NCBI GenBank assembly: GCA_017307915.1
Contig: JAFKGG010000383.1
Span: forward strand, 1 to 39,170
Reading direction: 5' to 3'
DNA: 39,170 nucleotides
Source of the DNA: Burkholderiales bacterium
Lineage (GTDB): Bacteria > Pseudomonadota > Gammaproteobacteria > Burkholderiales > Burkholderiaceae_E
Both the position numbers and the translations under genes were made by a program. Shown one piece after another: positions 32,669-39,170 of the stretch (position 1 is the first letter of the stretch; each line of letters starts with the position of its first letter). The notes beneath the pieces are model-generated. The model searched no databases, had not been told where the DNA came from, and saw nothing but the letters and a program-made list of their open reading frames with translations.

Positions 32669-33559
32669 TCAGGGAAAGCCGTAAAGGTGGTGCGGGTTGT
32701 CCACCAGGATCCGGTTGCGCACGGTCTCGCTGGGCGCCCACGTGCCGAGCACGTCGAGCAGGTCGCCGACGTTCATCATCGTGTTCCAGTTGGCCACGTG
32801 CGGCCAGTCGGAGCCCCAGACGCAGCGCTGCGGCGCGGCTTCGATCAGCGCCCGCGCGAGCGCAATGGTGTCGGCGTAGGGCGGCGCCTCGGCCAGCCGA
32901 TAGGCGCCCGAGAGCTTGACCCAGGCACCGTCGCGCACCAGTTCCAGCAGCGTGCGGAAGCCGTCGCATGCCGGGCCTAGCGCGGCCGGGAAATGCCCCA
33001 TGTGATCGATCACCACCGGCACCTTCAGGCGTGCCAGGCGCGGCGCGAGCGGCGCCAGTTCGCGTGCGTCGAGCAGGAACTGCAGGTGCCAGCCCAGGTC
33101 GCGCGCCAGCGCCTCGTATTCGGGCAAGTCGTCGAAGCCGATGCCGCCGCCGTACAGCGTGTTCAGCCGCAGGCCGACGACACCGTCTTGGCGCGCCTGC
33201 TCGTAGGCCGACGCGGGCTGACGCAGCGCCATCACGCCGATGCCGCGCAGCCGCCGGCGGTGCTGGCGCAGCGTGGCGCGCATCAGCCGGTCGTCCGTGC
33301 CGTGGACGCTGACCTGGATGAGCACGCCATGGCTCATGCCGGTGCGATCCAGCATGCGCAGGTAGTCGGTGGGCGTGGCCTGCGGCGGCGTGTACGAGCG
33401 CTGCGCCACGAACGGGTAGGCCGGCGGCAGGCCGATCACGTGCGCGTGCGTGTCGACCGCCCCTGCCGGCACCGTGAAGCTGCGCGGGCCGTGCGGCTCG
33501 GGGTCGGGCCCCGGGCAGGCCGGCGCGGGGCCGCGCGCATCATTGGCCGGGCCGCTCAT
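32669..33559 (-). CDS. Amidohydrolase, 2-pyrone-4,6-dicarboxylate lactonase-like (LigI/COG3618 family)
   Basis: TIM-barrel hydrolase of 296 residues. The ATG at 33559 is chosen because it overlaps the upstream gene's stop codon as ATGA; the frame is open 27 codons more. Features: VDTHAHVIGLPPAYPF (metal/active-site HxH after a beta strand), SYTPPQATPTDYLRMLDRTGM, LIQVSVHGTDDRLM, VVGLRLNTLYGG, VVIDHMGHFP, and WGSDWPHVANW with the catalytic Asp. These match lactonases such as LigI, which opens 2-pyrone-4,6-dicarboxylate in protocatechuate 4,5-cleavage, and sugar lactonases. The substrate cannot be named, but a lactone or cyclic ester is likely. It is the last gene of a coupled catabolic group. 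Confidence 0.88.
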   Translation of the reverse strand: MSGPANDARGPAPACPGPDPEPHGPRSFTVPAGAVDTHAHVIGLPPAYPFVAQRSYTPPQATPTDYLRMLDRTGMSHGVLIQVSVHGTDDRLMRATLRQHRRRLRGIGVMALRQPASAYEQARQDGVVGLRLNTLYGGGIGFDDLPEYEALARDLGWHLQFLLDARELAPLAPRLARLKVPVVIDHMGHFPAALGPACDGFRTLLELVRDGAWVKLSGAYRLAEAPPYADTIALARALIEAAPQRCVWGSDWPHVANWNTMMNVGDLLDVLGTWAPSETVRNRILVDNPHHLYGFP

Positions 33560-34824
33560 GGCGAGCTGGTCCATGCCGGTGTATCGACCCGATCGGCAGC
33601 CAGACCGAGGGCGGCGCGGAGTTTCTGCTCCACCATCCACAGGCGATCCTGCCCCCAGGTGACCCAGTCACCGAGCCGGTAGGTGGGTGCCGCATACTGG
33701 CCGAGCGCCGCCAGTTCCTCGCGATGGCGATCGGCCCAGTCGCGCCAGCTCTGGCTGCCGAGCACCGGCCATACGTCGCGCCAATCGAGTTCGGCGCGCT
33801 CCGAGAGCCGGCGCATGCCCTCGTCGCTGGCGGTGTCGATGCCGTCGGCCCAGACGCCCTGCATCACCGACAGCAGATAAGGCACCAGGCGCCCCGCCCG
33901 CTGCGCCACGTCGGCGGCCGCCATCGCTCGCTCCAGCCCCGGGCCGAACGGATCGCAGAAGTTGCCGAAGGGCACGCCGTGGCGCAGGGCTTCGCGGGCG
34001 GCATCCATGCGGAAGTAGTCGCGCTTGCGATCGGGGATGACGAATCCAGCCATCTTCATCGGGATGATCAGCTTCGGCCGTATCGTAACCGGATAGCGCG
34101 CCGCCAGTGCCAGCGTGCGCGCGGCCGACACGTAAGCGTAGGGGCTGCGGAACGAGCAGAACCAGTCCAGTTCGACCGGCGCCCCGCCGTTGGCGTGCAG
34201 CGGCGGTGCCGGCCACTCGGCCGCCGGCCGGCGCCGCAGCACCCCGACCGAGCGTTCGGGCCGGCGCAGGCCGGCCATGAGCAGGTCGTGCTCCAGGTGC
34301 GCCAGCCGGTCGATGCCCCAGTACCACATGCCGCGGAACGCGACCATGCCCGAGTGATAGTGGCCGGTGTCGAGCAGCTCGCGATGGTTCGCCTCCAGCA
34401 GGCGGTGTGCCGCCGCTTCGTCGGGCATGGCGTCGGCCGCTGTGAGCGCGTGCACGCGCGGCGCATCGCCGGTGAACAGCGCGTCGCCGAGCGCCAGCGC
34501 CCGCCGCAGGTAGTCGGCCGACGACTGCGGCGCCAGCAGTGCGCGGCTGGCCAGCAGCGCCAGCTCCGCAGGCGGCAGCACCGCCCGCTGCGGAAAGCTC
34601 AGCACATGGTATTGCGCCAGATCGCGCGCGTCGCGCAGCGCGTGGCGGGCCAGCATCTCTGGCCGCGGCGCGTGCTCCAGGTCGGGAAACGGCAGCGTGA
34701 TGCACTCGAGCCGCAGCCGGTAGACCTCGAGCAGCGCCGGCAGGCACTGTGCGAGCAGGTGGCTCCAGGGATCGTCGGGGCGATGGTAGAACCGCAGCGG
34801 CTCGAGCGCTTCGGCTGTCGTCAT
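33556..34824 (-). CDS. Tandem DsbA/2-hydroxychromene-2-carboxylate isomerase-like protein
   Basis: 422 residues. The C-terminal half (about 205-420) is a DsbA-like thioredoxin-fold domain of the HCCA isomerase type: LDWFCSFRSPYAYVSAARTLAL (shown in part) with the Ser-Pro-Tyr/Ala-Tyr pattern that binds glutathione, IPMKMAGFVIPDRKRDYFRMDAAREA, and HGVPFGNFCDPFGPGLERAMA. The N-terminal half begins with a second, divergent thioredoxin-like start (LRFYHRPDDPWSHLLAQCLPALLE). HCCA isomerases act in naphthalene-type aromatic breakdown; the family also holds glutathione transferase-kappa proteins. Its start overlaps the Bug gene stop, and its stop overlaps the amidohydrolase start, both as ATGA. Single-domain family members are ~200 residues, so this is a two-domain form. 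Reaction unknown. Confidence 0.82.
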   Translation of the reverse strand: MTTAEALEPLRFYHRPDDPWSHLLAQCLPALLEVYRLRLECITLPFPDLEHAPRPEMLARHALRDARDLAQYHVLSFPQRAVLPPAELALLASRALLAPQSSADYLRRALALGDALFTGDAPRVHALTAADAMPDEAAAHRLLEANHRELLDTGHYHSGMVAFRGMWYWGIDRLAHLEHDLLMAGLRRPERSVGVLRRRPAAEWPAPPLHANGGAPVELDWFCSFRSPYAYVSAARTLALAARYPVTIRPKLIIPMKMAGFVIPDRKRDYFRMDAAREALRHGVPFGNFCDPFGPGLERAMAAADVAQRAGRLVPYLLSVMQGVWADGIDTASDEGMRRLSERAELDWRDVWPVLGSQSWRDWADRHREELAALGQYAAPTYRLGDWVTWGQDRLWMVEQKLRAALGLAADRVDTPAWTSSP

Positions 34825-35780
34825 TGCGGCAGCACGCCGGCGGCGCGCAGGGTTTCCCGGTTGACCGCCGCTTCCTGCTCGATCGCCTTGCCGAACGCGG
34901 GGCCCTCGGCGTAGGCGACGCGGACCTTCAGATTGTCCAGCGTCGAGCGGAACGCCGCCGTCTGCACGGCCTGCGCGCAGGCCGTGCGCAGGTCCGACAG
35001 CGTCGCGGCATTCACGCCCTTGGGCGCGATCAGGCCGCCGATGATGCTGCGCGTGACGCGGTAGCCGCGTTCGCTTAGCGTTGGCGTGTCGGGCGATTCG
35101 GCGACTCGCTCGGCGGCCGCGACGGCCAGGCGGCGCAGCTTGTGCGTGGTGGCCACTGCGCTGGTGCCGAAGTACAGGTCCACGTGATTGCCGAGCAAGT
35201 CGGTGACCGCCGGGCCTTCGCCCTTGTACGGTACGTGGTTGAGCGACAGGCCCGCTGCCTTGGCGAAGTCCACGGCCAGCAGGTGCGGCAGCGAACCGGG
35301 CCCTACCGTCGCGAAGTTCAGTTTCCCCGGATTGGCCCGCGCAAACTCGACCAAGGATTCGAGCGTCTGGAAGCGCGAGCCCGGCGCGACCAGCACGAAC
35401 ACCGGCACGTCGAAGGTCTGGCAGACGTATTCGAACGAGTCGAGGCGATAAGGCACCGGCTGCAGGCTCGGCAGCGAAGTCAGCGCCGCAACGGCGATGA
35501 AGCCGAGCGTGTGGCCGTTGTTCGCTGCCTTGGCGACTTGCGCCACGCCGATGGCGCCGCCGGCGCCCGGGGTGTTCTGCACGATGACCGGCTGGTGCAG
35601 GCGGGGTGCCATCTCGGCGGCCAGCACGCGCGCCACCGCGTCGGTCACGCCGCCGGGTGGGAAGTTCACGACGATCTGGATCGGCGCCGAACTGCCCTGC
35701 GCCGGCGCGGCGGCCGGGGCAAGGGCAAGCGCACCGGCGGTCAGCAGCGCCGCGGCGCGAAGCATCGATAGGTCTGCCAT
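34821..35780 (-). CDS. Bug-family (TctC-like) tripartite tricarboxylate solute-binding protein
   Basis: Periplasmic binding protein of 319 residues. ATG 35780 with AGGAGGAG upstream and a signal peptide (MADLSMLRAAALLTAGALAL, cleavage after APAQG-like site). The mature protein shows IQIVVNFPPGGVTDAVARVLAAEM, the family's ligand loop with Asp, VENT-type IVQNTPGAGGAIGVAQVAKA, and NHVPYKGEGPAVTDLLGNHVDLYF. Family ligands are carboxylates and aromatic acids. No TctA/TctB membrane genes are near, as is common for the expanded Bug families of Burkholderiales. Overlaps the next gene as ATGA, and is preceded by the aldehyde dehydrogenase fragment 53 bp upstream. Confidence 0.93.
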   Translation of the reverse strand: MADLSMLRAAALLTAGALALAPAAAPAQGSSAPIQIVVNFPPGGVTDAVARVLAAEMAPRLHQPVIVQNTPGAGGAIGVAQVAKAANNGHTLGFIAVAALTSLPSLQPVPYRLDSFEYVCQTFDVPVFVLVAPGSRFQTLESLVEFARANPGKLNFATVGPGSLPHLLAVDFAKAAGLSLNHVPYKGEGPAVTDLLGNHVDLYFGTSAVATTHKLRRLAVAAAERVAESPDTPTLSERGYRVTRSIIGGLIAPKGVNAATLSDLRTACAQAVQTAAFRSTLDNLKVRVAYAEGPAFGKAIEQEAAVNRETLRAAGVLPQ

Positions 35781-35833
35781 TGGTCTCCTCCTGCTGGATG
35801 AATGGTTCCGCAAACTCGAACGGAATGTCCGGG

Positions 35834-37372
35834 TCAATGGACCTGCGCCACGAACTTCGGCGACAGGTAGCCTTCGAGGCCTTCGGTGCCGCCCTCGGCC
35901 CCGTAGCCGCTTTCCTTGACCCCGCCGAACGGCGCCTCGGCAACCGAGACGCCAAAGCCGTTGATGCCGACCATGCCGGCCTGCAGGCCGATCGACACCG
36001 CGTGCGCGGTGGCGGCGGAGCGGGTGAACGCATAGGCCGACAGCCCATAGGGCAGGCGGTTGGCGCGAGCCAGCGCGTCCTCGATCGTATCGAAGGCGAC
36101 GATGGGAGCGACCGGCCCGAAGGTCTCCTCGTTCATCGCGAGCGCATCATCGCCCAGCCCGGTCAGCACCGTCGGCTGCCAGTAGAACCCGGGGCCGTCG
36201 AGGCGCGCGCCGCCGGCGGCGACCGTGGCGCCTCGCTCGCGCGCATCGTTGACGAAGCGTGCCATCGCGTCGAGCCGGCGCGCATTGGCCATCGGCCCCA
36301 TCGTCGTTTCCGGCGCCAGGCCGCTGCCCAGCCGCTGCGCGCGAGCGACATCGATGAAGCGCTGCGTGAAGCGCGCCAGCGCACCGCGCTGCACGAAGAA
36401 GCGCGACGGTGCCACGCACACCTGGCCGGCGTTGCGAAAGCGCGCCGCCGCGCAGGCATCGGCCGCCTTGTCGACGTCGGCATCGTCGAACACCAGCACC
36501 GGTGCATGGCCGCCCAGCTCCAGCGTGCAGCGCTTCAGGCCGTGCTGCGCCGCCAGTTGCAGCAGCCGGTGCAGGTGCGCGACCGAGGCCATGGAGCACG
36601 TGGGGCTCTGCAGGCGCGGCTGGGTGAAGAACACGCGCGGGCGGTGCCGCACGAGCAGCGCCTCCAGCGCGGGCAGGTCGTAGCCCGTGGGCGTGCGCGG
36701 CACACCCAGCAGGTGGGCGCCGGCGGCGCGCAGCACGAACAGCAGGTTGGGGTAGCCGGGGTCGTCCACCAGCACCACGTCGCCCGGCTTGACGAGGCAG
36801 CGCGCGGCCAGGTCCAGCGCCTGGCTGGAGCCCTGGGTGAGCAGCACCTGGTCGGCGTCCACGGCGAGCTGGTGCTCGGCCAGCGACTCGGCCACCACCA
36901 TGCGCAGCGCCATGTGGCCCTGGGGCAGGCCGTAGCCGTCCAGCGCCGGGCCGTCGGTGGAGAGCTGGCGCAGGCTGCGGCGCACCGCATCGCCAAACAG
37001 CCAGTCGTGCGGCAGCCAGCCGCAGCCGGGCTTGAGCGGCAGGTTGCGGTTCTCGAAGATCTGCTTCAGGTACCAGGCCGCGTCGAAGCGCGGGCGCGGG
37101 CGCTGCGGCAGGGCGGCGCCGGGTGCCGCCGCGTCGTCGCGCCGCTTGACGAAGAAGCCCGCGTTGGCCCGCGAGACCAGCCAGCCCTGCGCGACCAGCC
37201 GGTCGTACGCCTCGACCACGGTGAACACGCTCACGCCGTGCGACGCGGCGAACGCGCGGATCGAAGGCAGCTTGGCCCCCGGCTTGAGCACCTGGCCAAC
37301 GATCAGCCCGCGCAGCCCATCCACGATCTGGCTCACCAGCGGGGTCTGGAGGTCGGGGCTGAGATGGAGCAT
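35834..37372 (-). CDS. In-frame chimera: MocR-type PLP regulator N-part fused to aldehyde dehydrogenase C-part
   Basis: 512 residues from ATG 37372 without a stop. Residues 1-75 are a GntR winged-helix domain (TPLVSQIVDGLRGLIVGQ, KLPSIRAFAASHGVS, GWLVSRANAGFFV). Residues 90-277 are the start of a PLP aminotransferase-like domain (GYGLPQGHMALR, VDDPGYPN, FFTQPRLQSPTC) but it stops before the PLP lysine. At about residue 278 (near 36,540) it changes to the C-terminal half of a NAD(P) succinate-semialdehyde-type dehydrogenase: LKRCTLELGGHAPV (catalytic Glu), GQVCVAPSRF (catalytic Cys), MNEETFGPVAPI, EAPFGGVKESGYGAEGG. The dehydrogenase lacks its N-terminal, cofactor-binding half. Neither activity should be intact. 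Codon style changes at the junction. I think it is a recombination scar or an assembly chimera rather than a new enzyme. Confidence 0.85.
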   Translation of the reverse strand: MLHLSPDLQTPLVSQIVDGLRGLIVGQVLKPGAKLPSIRAFAASHGVSVFTVVEAYDRLVAQGWLVSRANAGFFVKRRDDAAAPGAALPQRPRPRFDAAWYLKQIFENRNLPLKPGCGWLPHDWLFGDAVRRSLRQLSTDGPALDGYGLPQGHMALRMVVAESLAEHQLAVDADQVLLTQGSSQALDLAARCLVKPGDVVLVDDPGYPNLLFVLRAAGAHLLGVPRTPTGYDLPALEALLVRHRPRVFFTQPRLQSPTCSMASVAHLHRLLQLAAQHGLKRCTLELGGHAPVLVFDDADVDKAADACAAARFRNAGQVCVAPSRFFVQRGALARFTQRFIDVARAQRLGSGLAPETTMGPMANARRLDAMARFVNDARERGATVAAGGARLDGPGFYWQPTVLTGLGDDALAMNEETFGPVAPIVAFDTIEDALARANRLPYGLSAYAFTRSAATAHAVSIGLQAGMVGINGFGVSVAEAPFGGVKESGYGAEGGTEGLEGYLSPKFVAQVH

Positions 37373-37431
37373 GGGTGAGCGGAAAAGGGGCGCATTGTGC
37401 ACCGTGTTGGCGCGCCCCCCATCAGGGATTG

Positions 37432-37486
37432 CCTGTACAGGGGCCGCAACCTGCACAGTACGCAAAAACGATGCCGTGCGTGTACA
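37432..37486 (+). promoter_or_regulatory. CTGTACAG-type repeats between the MocR-type gene and gabT
   Basis: CCTGTACAGG (37432-37441) is a perfect palindrome; CTGCACAG follows at 37451-37458, 18 bp on; TGTACA recurs at 37481-37486. Repeats in the divergent intergenic region are where MocR/GabR-type regulators usually bind. They probably belong to the intact parent of the regulator fragment. Confidence 0.45.
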
Positions 37487-37548
37487 TGGCCCGATGGCGG
37501 GAGCGCTTCCAGAATCCGTTCCATTCCTTCACAGCCCGCACACACGCC

Positions 37549-38841
37549 ATGCAGCAAGACCGCCACTTCACCAACGCCGCCCTCCTCGCCCGCCGCCACG
37601 CCGCCGTGGCGCGCGGCGTGGGACAGGCCCACGAAATCTTCGTCCAGCGCGCCCTCAACGCCGAGCTGTGGGACGTGGAGGGCCGCCGCTACATCGACTT
37701 CGCGGGCGGCATCGCCGTGCTCAACACCGGGCACCTGCACCCGCAGGTCATCGCCGCCGTGCAGCAGCAGCTGGAGCGCTACACGCACACCTGCTTCCAG
37801 GTCGTGGCCTACGAACCCTACGTGGAGGTGTGCGAGCGCCTGAACACGCTGGCGCCCGGCGCAACGCCCAAGAAAAGCCTGCTGCTGACCACCGGCGCCG
37901 AGGCGGTGGAGAACGCCGTCAAGATCGCCCGCGCCCACACCCGCCGCCCCGGCGTGATCGCCTTCACGGGCGGCTACCACGGCCGCACCAACCTGACGCT
38001 GGGCCTGACCGGCAAGGTGGCGCCGTACAAGACGGGCTTCGGCCCCTTCCCCGGCGAGGTCTACCACGCCCTCTTCCCCAACCCGCTGCACGGCGTGAGC
38101 GTGCAGGACGCGCTGCACGCGGTGGAGCTGCTCTTCAAGAACGACGTGGAGCCCGAGCGCGTGGCGGCCTTCATCGTCGAGCCGGTGCAGGGCGAAGGCG
38201 GCTTCTACGTGGCGCCGCCGGAGTTCATCACCGGCCTGAAGGCGCTGGCCGAGCACCACGGCATCCTGCTGATCGCCGACGAGGTACAGACCGGCGCCGG
38301 CCGCACGGGCACCTGGTTCGCCTGCGAGCAGTGGCCGGTGGCGCCCGACCTCATCACCACCGCCAAGTCGCTGGCCGGGGGCTTTCCGCTCTCGGGCGTG
38401 GTGGGCCGCGCCGACGTGATGGACGCGCCCGCCCCCGGCGGCCTGGGCGGCACCTACGCCGGCAGCCCCGTAGCCTGCGCGGCGGCGCTGGCGGTGATCG
38501 ACGCCTTCGCGCAGGAGCAACTGCTGGAGCGCAGCCGCGCCGTGGGCCAGCGCCTGGTGGCGGGCCTGCAGGCCCTGGCCGCGCAAGAGCCCGCCATCGG
38601 CGACGTGCGCGGCCTGGGCGCCATGGTGGCCATCGAGCTGTTCGAGGGCGGCGACCGCGCCCGGCCCGACGCGGCGCTCACGAAAAAAGTGGTGGCCGAG
38701 GCGCTGCGGCGCGGGCTCATCCTGCTGTCGTGCGGCACCTACGGCAACGTGATCCGCGTGCTGGTGCCGCTCACTGCCTCCGACGCGCTGCTGGACGAGG
38801 GCCTGGACGTGCTGGCCGCGAGCTTCGCCGCCGTGCGCTGA
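37549..38841 (+). CDS. gabT: 4-aminobutyrate aminotransferase-type class III transaminase
   Basis: PLP-dependent class III aminotransferase, 430 residues, converting GABA (or another omega-amine) and 2-oxoglutarate to the semialdehyde and glutamate. ATG 37549 gives MQQDRHFTNAALLARRHAAV, close to GabT starts. Features: DVEGRRYIDFAGGIAVLNTGH, TTGAEAVENAVKIAR, FTGGYHGRTN, FIVEPVQGEGGF, IADEVQTGAGRTG, and the PLP lysine in TTAKSLAGGFPLSG. Codons are strongly GCC/GAC/CTG, unlike genes before 36.5 kb. It is divergent from the regulator fragment and followed by a potA-like gene, a layout consistent with GABA/polyamine use. Confidence 0.92.
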   Translation: MQQDRHFTNAALLARRHAAVARGVGQAHEIFVQRALNAELWDVEGRRYIDFAGGIAVLNTGHLHPQVIAAVQQQLERYTHTCFQVVAYEPYVEVCERLNTLAPGATPKKSLLLTTGAEAVENAVKIARAHTRRPGVIAFTGGYHGRTNLTLGLTGKVAPYKTGFGPFPGEVYHALFPNPLHGVSVQDALHAVELLFKNDVEPERVAAFIVEPVQGEGGFYVAPPEFITGLKALAEHHGILLIADEVQTGAGRTGTWFACEQWPVAPDLITTAKSLAGGFPLSGVVGRADVMDAPAPGGLGGTYAGSPVACAAALAVIDAFAQEQLLERSRAVGQRLVAGLQALAAQEPAIGDVRGLGAMVAIELFEGGDRARPDAALTKKVVAEALRRGLILLSCGTYGNVIRVLVPLTASDALLDEGLDVLAASFAAVR

Positions 38842-38858
38842 TGCCGGGAGCAGAACCC

Positions 38859-39170
38859 ATGGCCATGGACCCCCTGGTGCGCTTCAGCGGCGTGCAAAAG
38901 ACCTACGACGGCGAGCAGCTGGTGGTGCGCCAGCTCGACCTGGACATCCAGCGCGGCGAATTCCTGAGCCTGCTCGGCCCCTCGGGCTCGGGCAAGACCA
39001 CCACGCTGATGATGCTGGCGGGGTTCGAGTCGCCCACGGCAGGCGACATCCTGCTGGGCGGCCGCCAGATCACCGGCGTGCCGCCGCACCGGCGCAACTT
39101 CGGCATGGTGTTCCAGAACTACGCGCTGTTCCCCCACCTCACGGTGGCGCAGAACGTGGCCTACCCGCTC
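38859..39170 (+). CDS. ABC transporter ATP-binding protein, PotA-like, 3'-truncated by window edge
   Basis: First 104 residues of an ATPase of the spermidine/putrescine type. ATG 38859 has GGGAG eight bases upstream; an in-frame ATG at 38841 that overlaps the gabT stop is an alternative and would couple the two. Walker A GPSGSGKTT is at 40-48, and VFQNYALFPHLTVAQNV contains the Q-loop, both typical of PotA/PotG/FbpC-type ATPases. VPPHRRNFGMVFQ favours the polyamine-uptake subgroup. Inner-membrane permease and binding protein genes should follow beyond the window. Codon style is that of gabT. Confidence 0.9.
   Translation, partial: MAMDPLVRFSGVQKTYDGEQLVVRQLDLDIQRGEFLSLLGPSGSGKTTTLMMLAGFESPTAGDILLGGRQITGVPPHRRNFGMVFQNYALFPHLTVAQNVAYPL

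Noticed and set aside
33556..36048. Single 830-codon frame covering the Bug gene and the isomerase-like gene
   Set aside because: Upstream part is an out-of-frame, Arg/Ala/Gly-rich reading of the Bug and dehydrogenase genes; the isomerase-like gene starts at 34824 by the ATGA overlap.
1..39170. CRISPR array, insertion sequence ends, attachment sites or replication origin
   Set aside because: No regularly spaced repeats, no transposase other than the Rpn-type nuclease, no terminal inverted repeats or tRNA-flanked direct repeats, and no DnaA-box cluster were seen.

Overview
The window is GC-rich DNA (coding bias to G/C in third positions, 'cgatcg'-rich) from a Gram-negative bacterium, most likely a betaproteobacterium of the order Burkholderiales. 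This rests on gene order: ubiG / ompA / gyrA / serC-pheA-hisC-tyrA-aroA-cmk-rpsA-ihfB-lapA-lapB-hldA-hldD, then ubiA...proC, murJ<>rpsT and yggS<>pilT-pilU. It also fits a Bug-type solute-binding protein and two PEP-CTERM-like exported proteins. I do not assign a genus. No tRNA, rRNA, CRISPR array or insertion sequence was recognised.

Layout. 1-4.8 kb: 3' end of an AidB-like acyl-CoA dehydrogenase, then on the minus strand a MupP/Gph-type phosphatase, ubiG, an OmpA-like lipoprotein-free porin/anchor protein and an MTA/SAH deaminase-type amidohydrolase. 5.1-8.8 kb: gyrA and an AEC permease. 8.9-9.5 kb: a minus-strand PEP-CTERM-like exported protein, followed by a regulatory region rich in dyads. 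9.8-23.2 kb: a long plus-strand run for serine/aromatic amino acid synthesis (serC, pheA, hisC, tyrA, aroA), nucleotide and translation genes (cmk, rpsA, ihfB), LPS-assembly control and heptose synthesis (lapA, lapB, hldA, hldD), and ubiA. 23.3-27.3 kb: an Rpn-type nuclease inserted between ubiA and proC, then proC, murJ and rpsT. 27.5-28.2 kb: a second PEP-CTERM-like protein. 28.4-31.6 kb: yggS divergent from pilT-pilU (type IV pilus retraction). 31.6-35.8 kb: an accessory catabolic group (quinone oxidoreductase, lactonase-type amidohydrolase, tandem thioredoxin-fold isomerase-like protein, Bug binding protein, aldehyde dehydrogenase fragment).

Two things stand out. First, at about 36,540 an open reading frame fuses, in frame, the first ~277 residues of a MocR/GntR-type PLP regulator to the C-terminal half of a succinate-semialdehyde-type aldehyde dehydrogenase. 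Codon choice changes at the same place (GCG/GAT-mixed to the left, GCC/GAC-dominated to the right). Everything from there to the end (regulator part, gabT-like transaminase, potA-like ATPase) looks as if it came from another genome, either by recombination or by mis-assembly.

Second, both PEP-CTERM-like genes, 19 kb apart, are preceded at the right distance by a -24/-12 element fitting the sigma-54 consensus. Upstream of the first there are three GTGA-N6-TCAC dyads where an enhancer-binding protein (or a CRP-family protein) could bind. This suggests a sigma-54-controlled exported-protein regulon. The first protein also carries a Cys/Gln pair in a context like that of internal-thioester adhesion domains.
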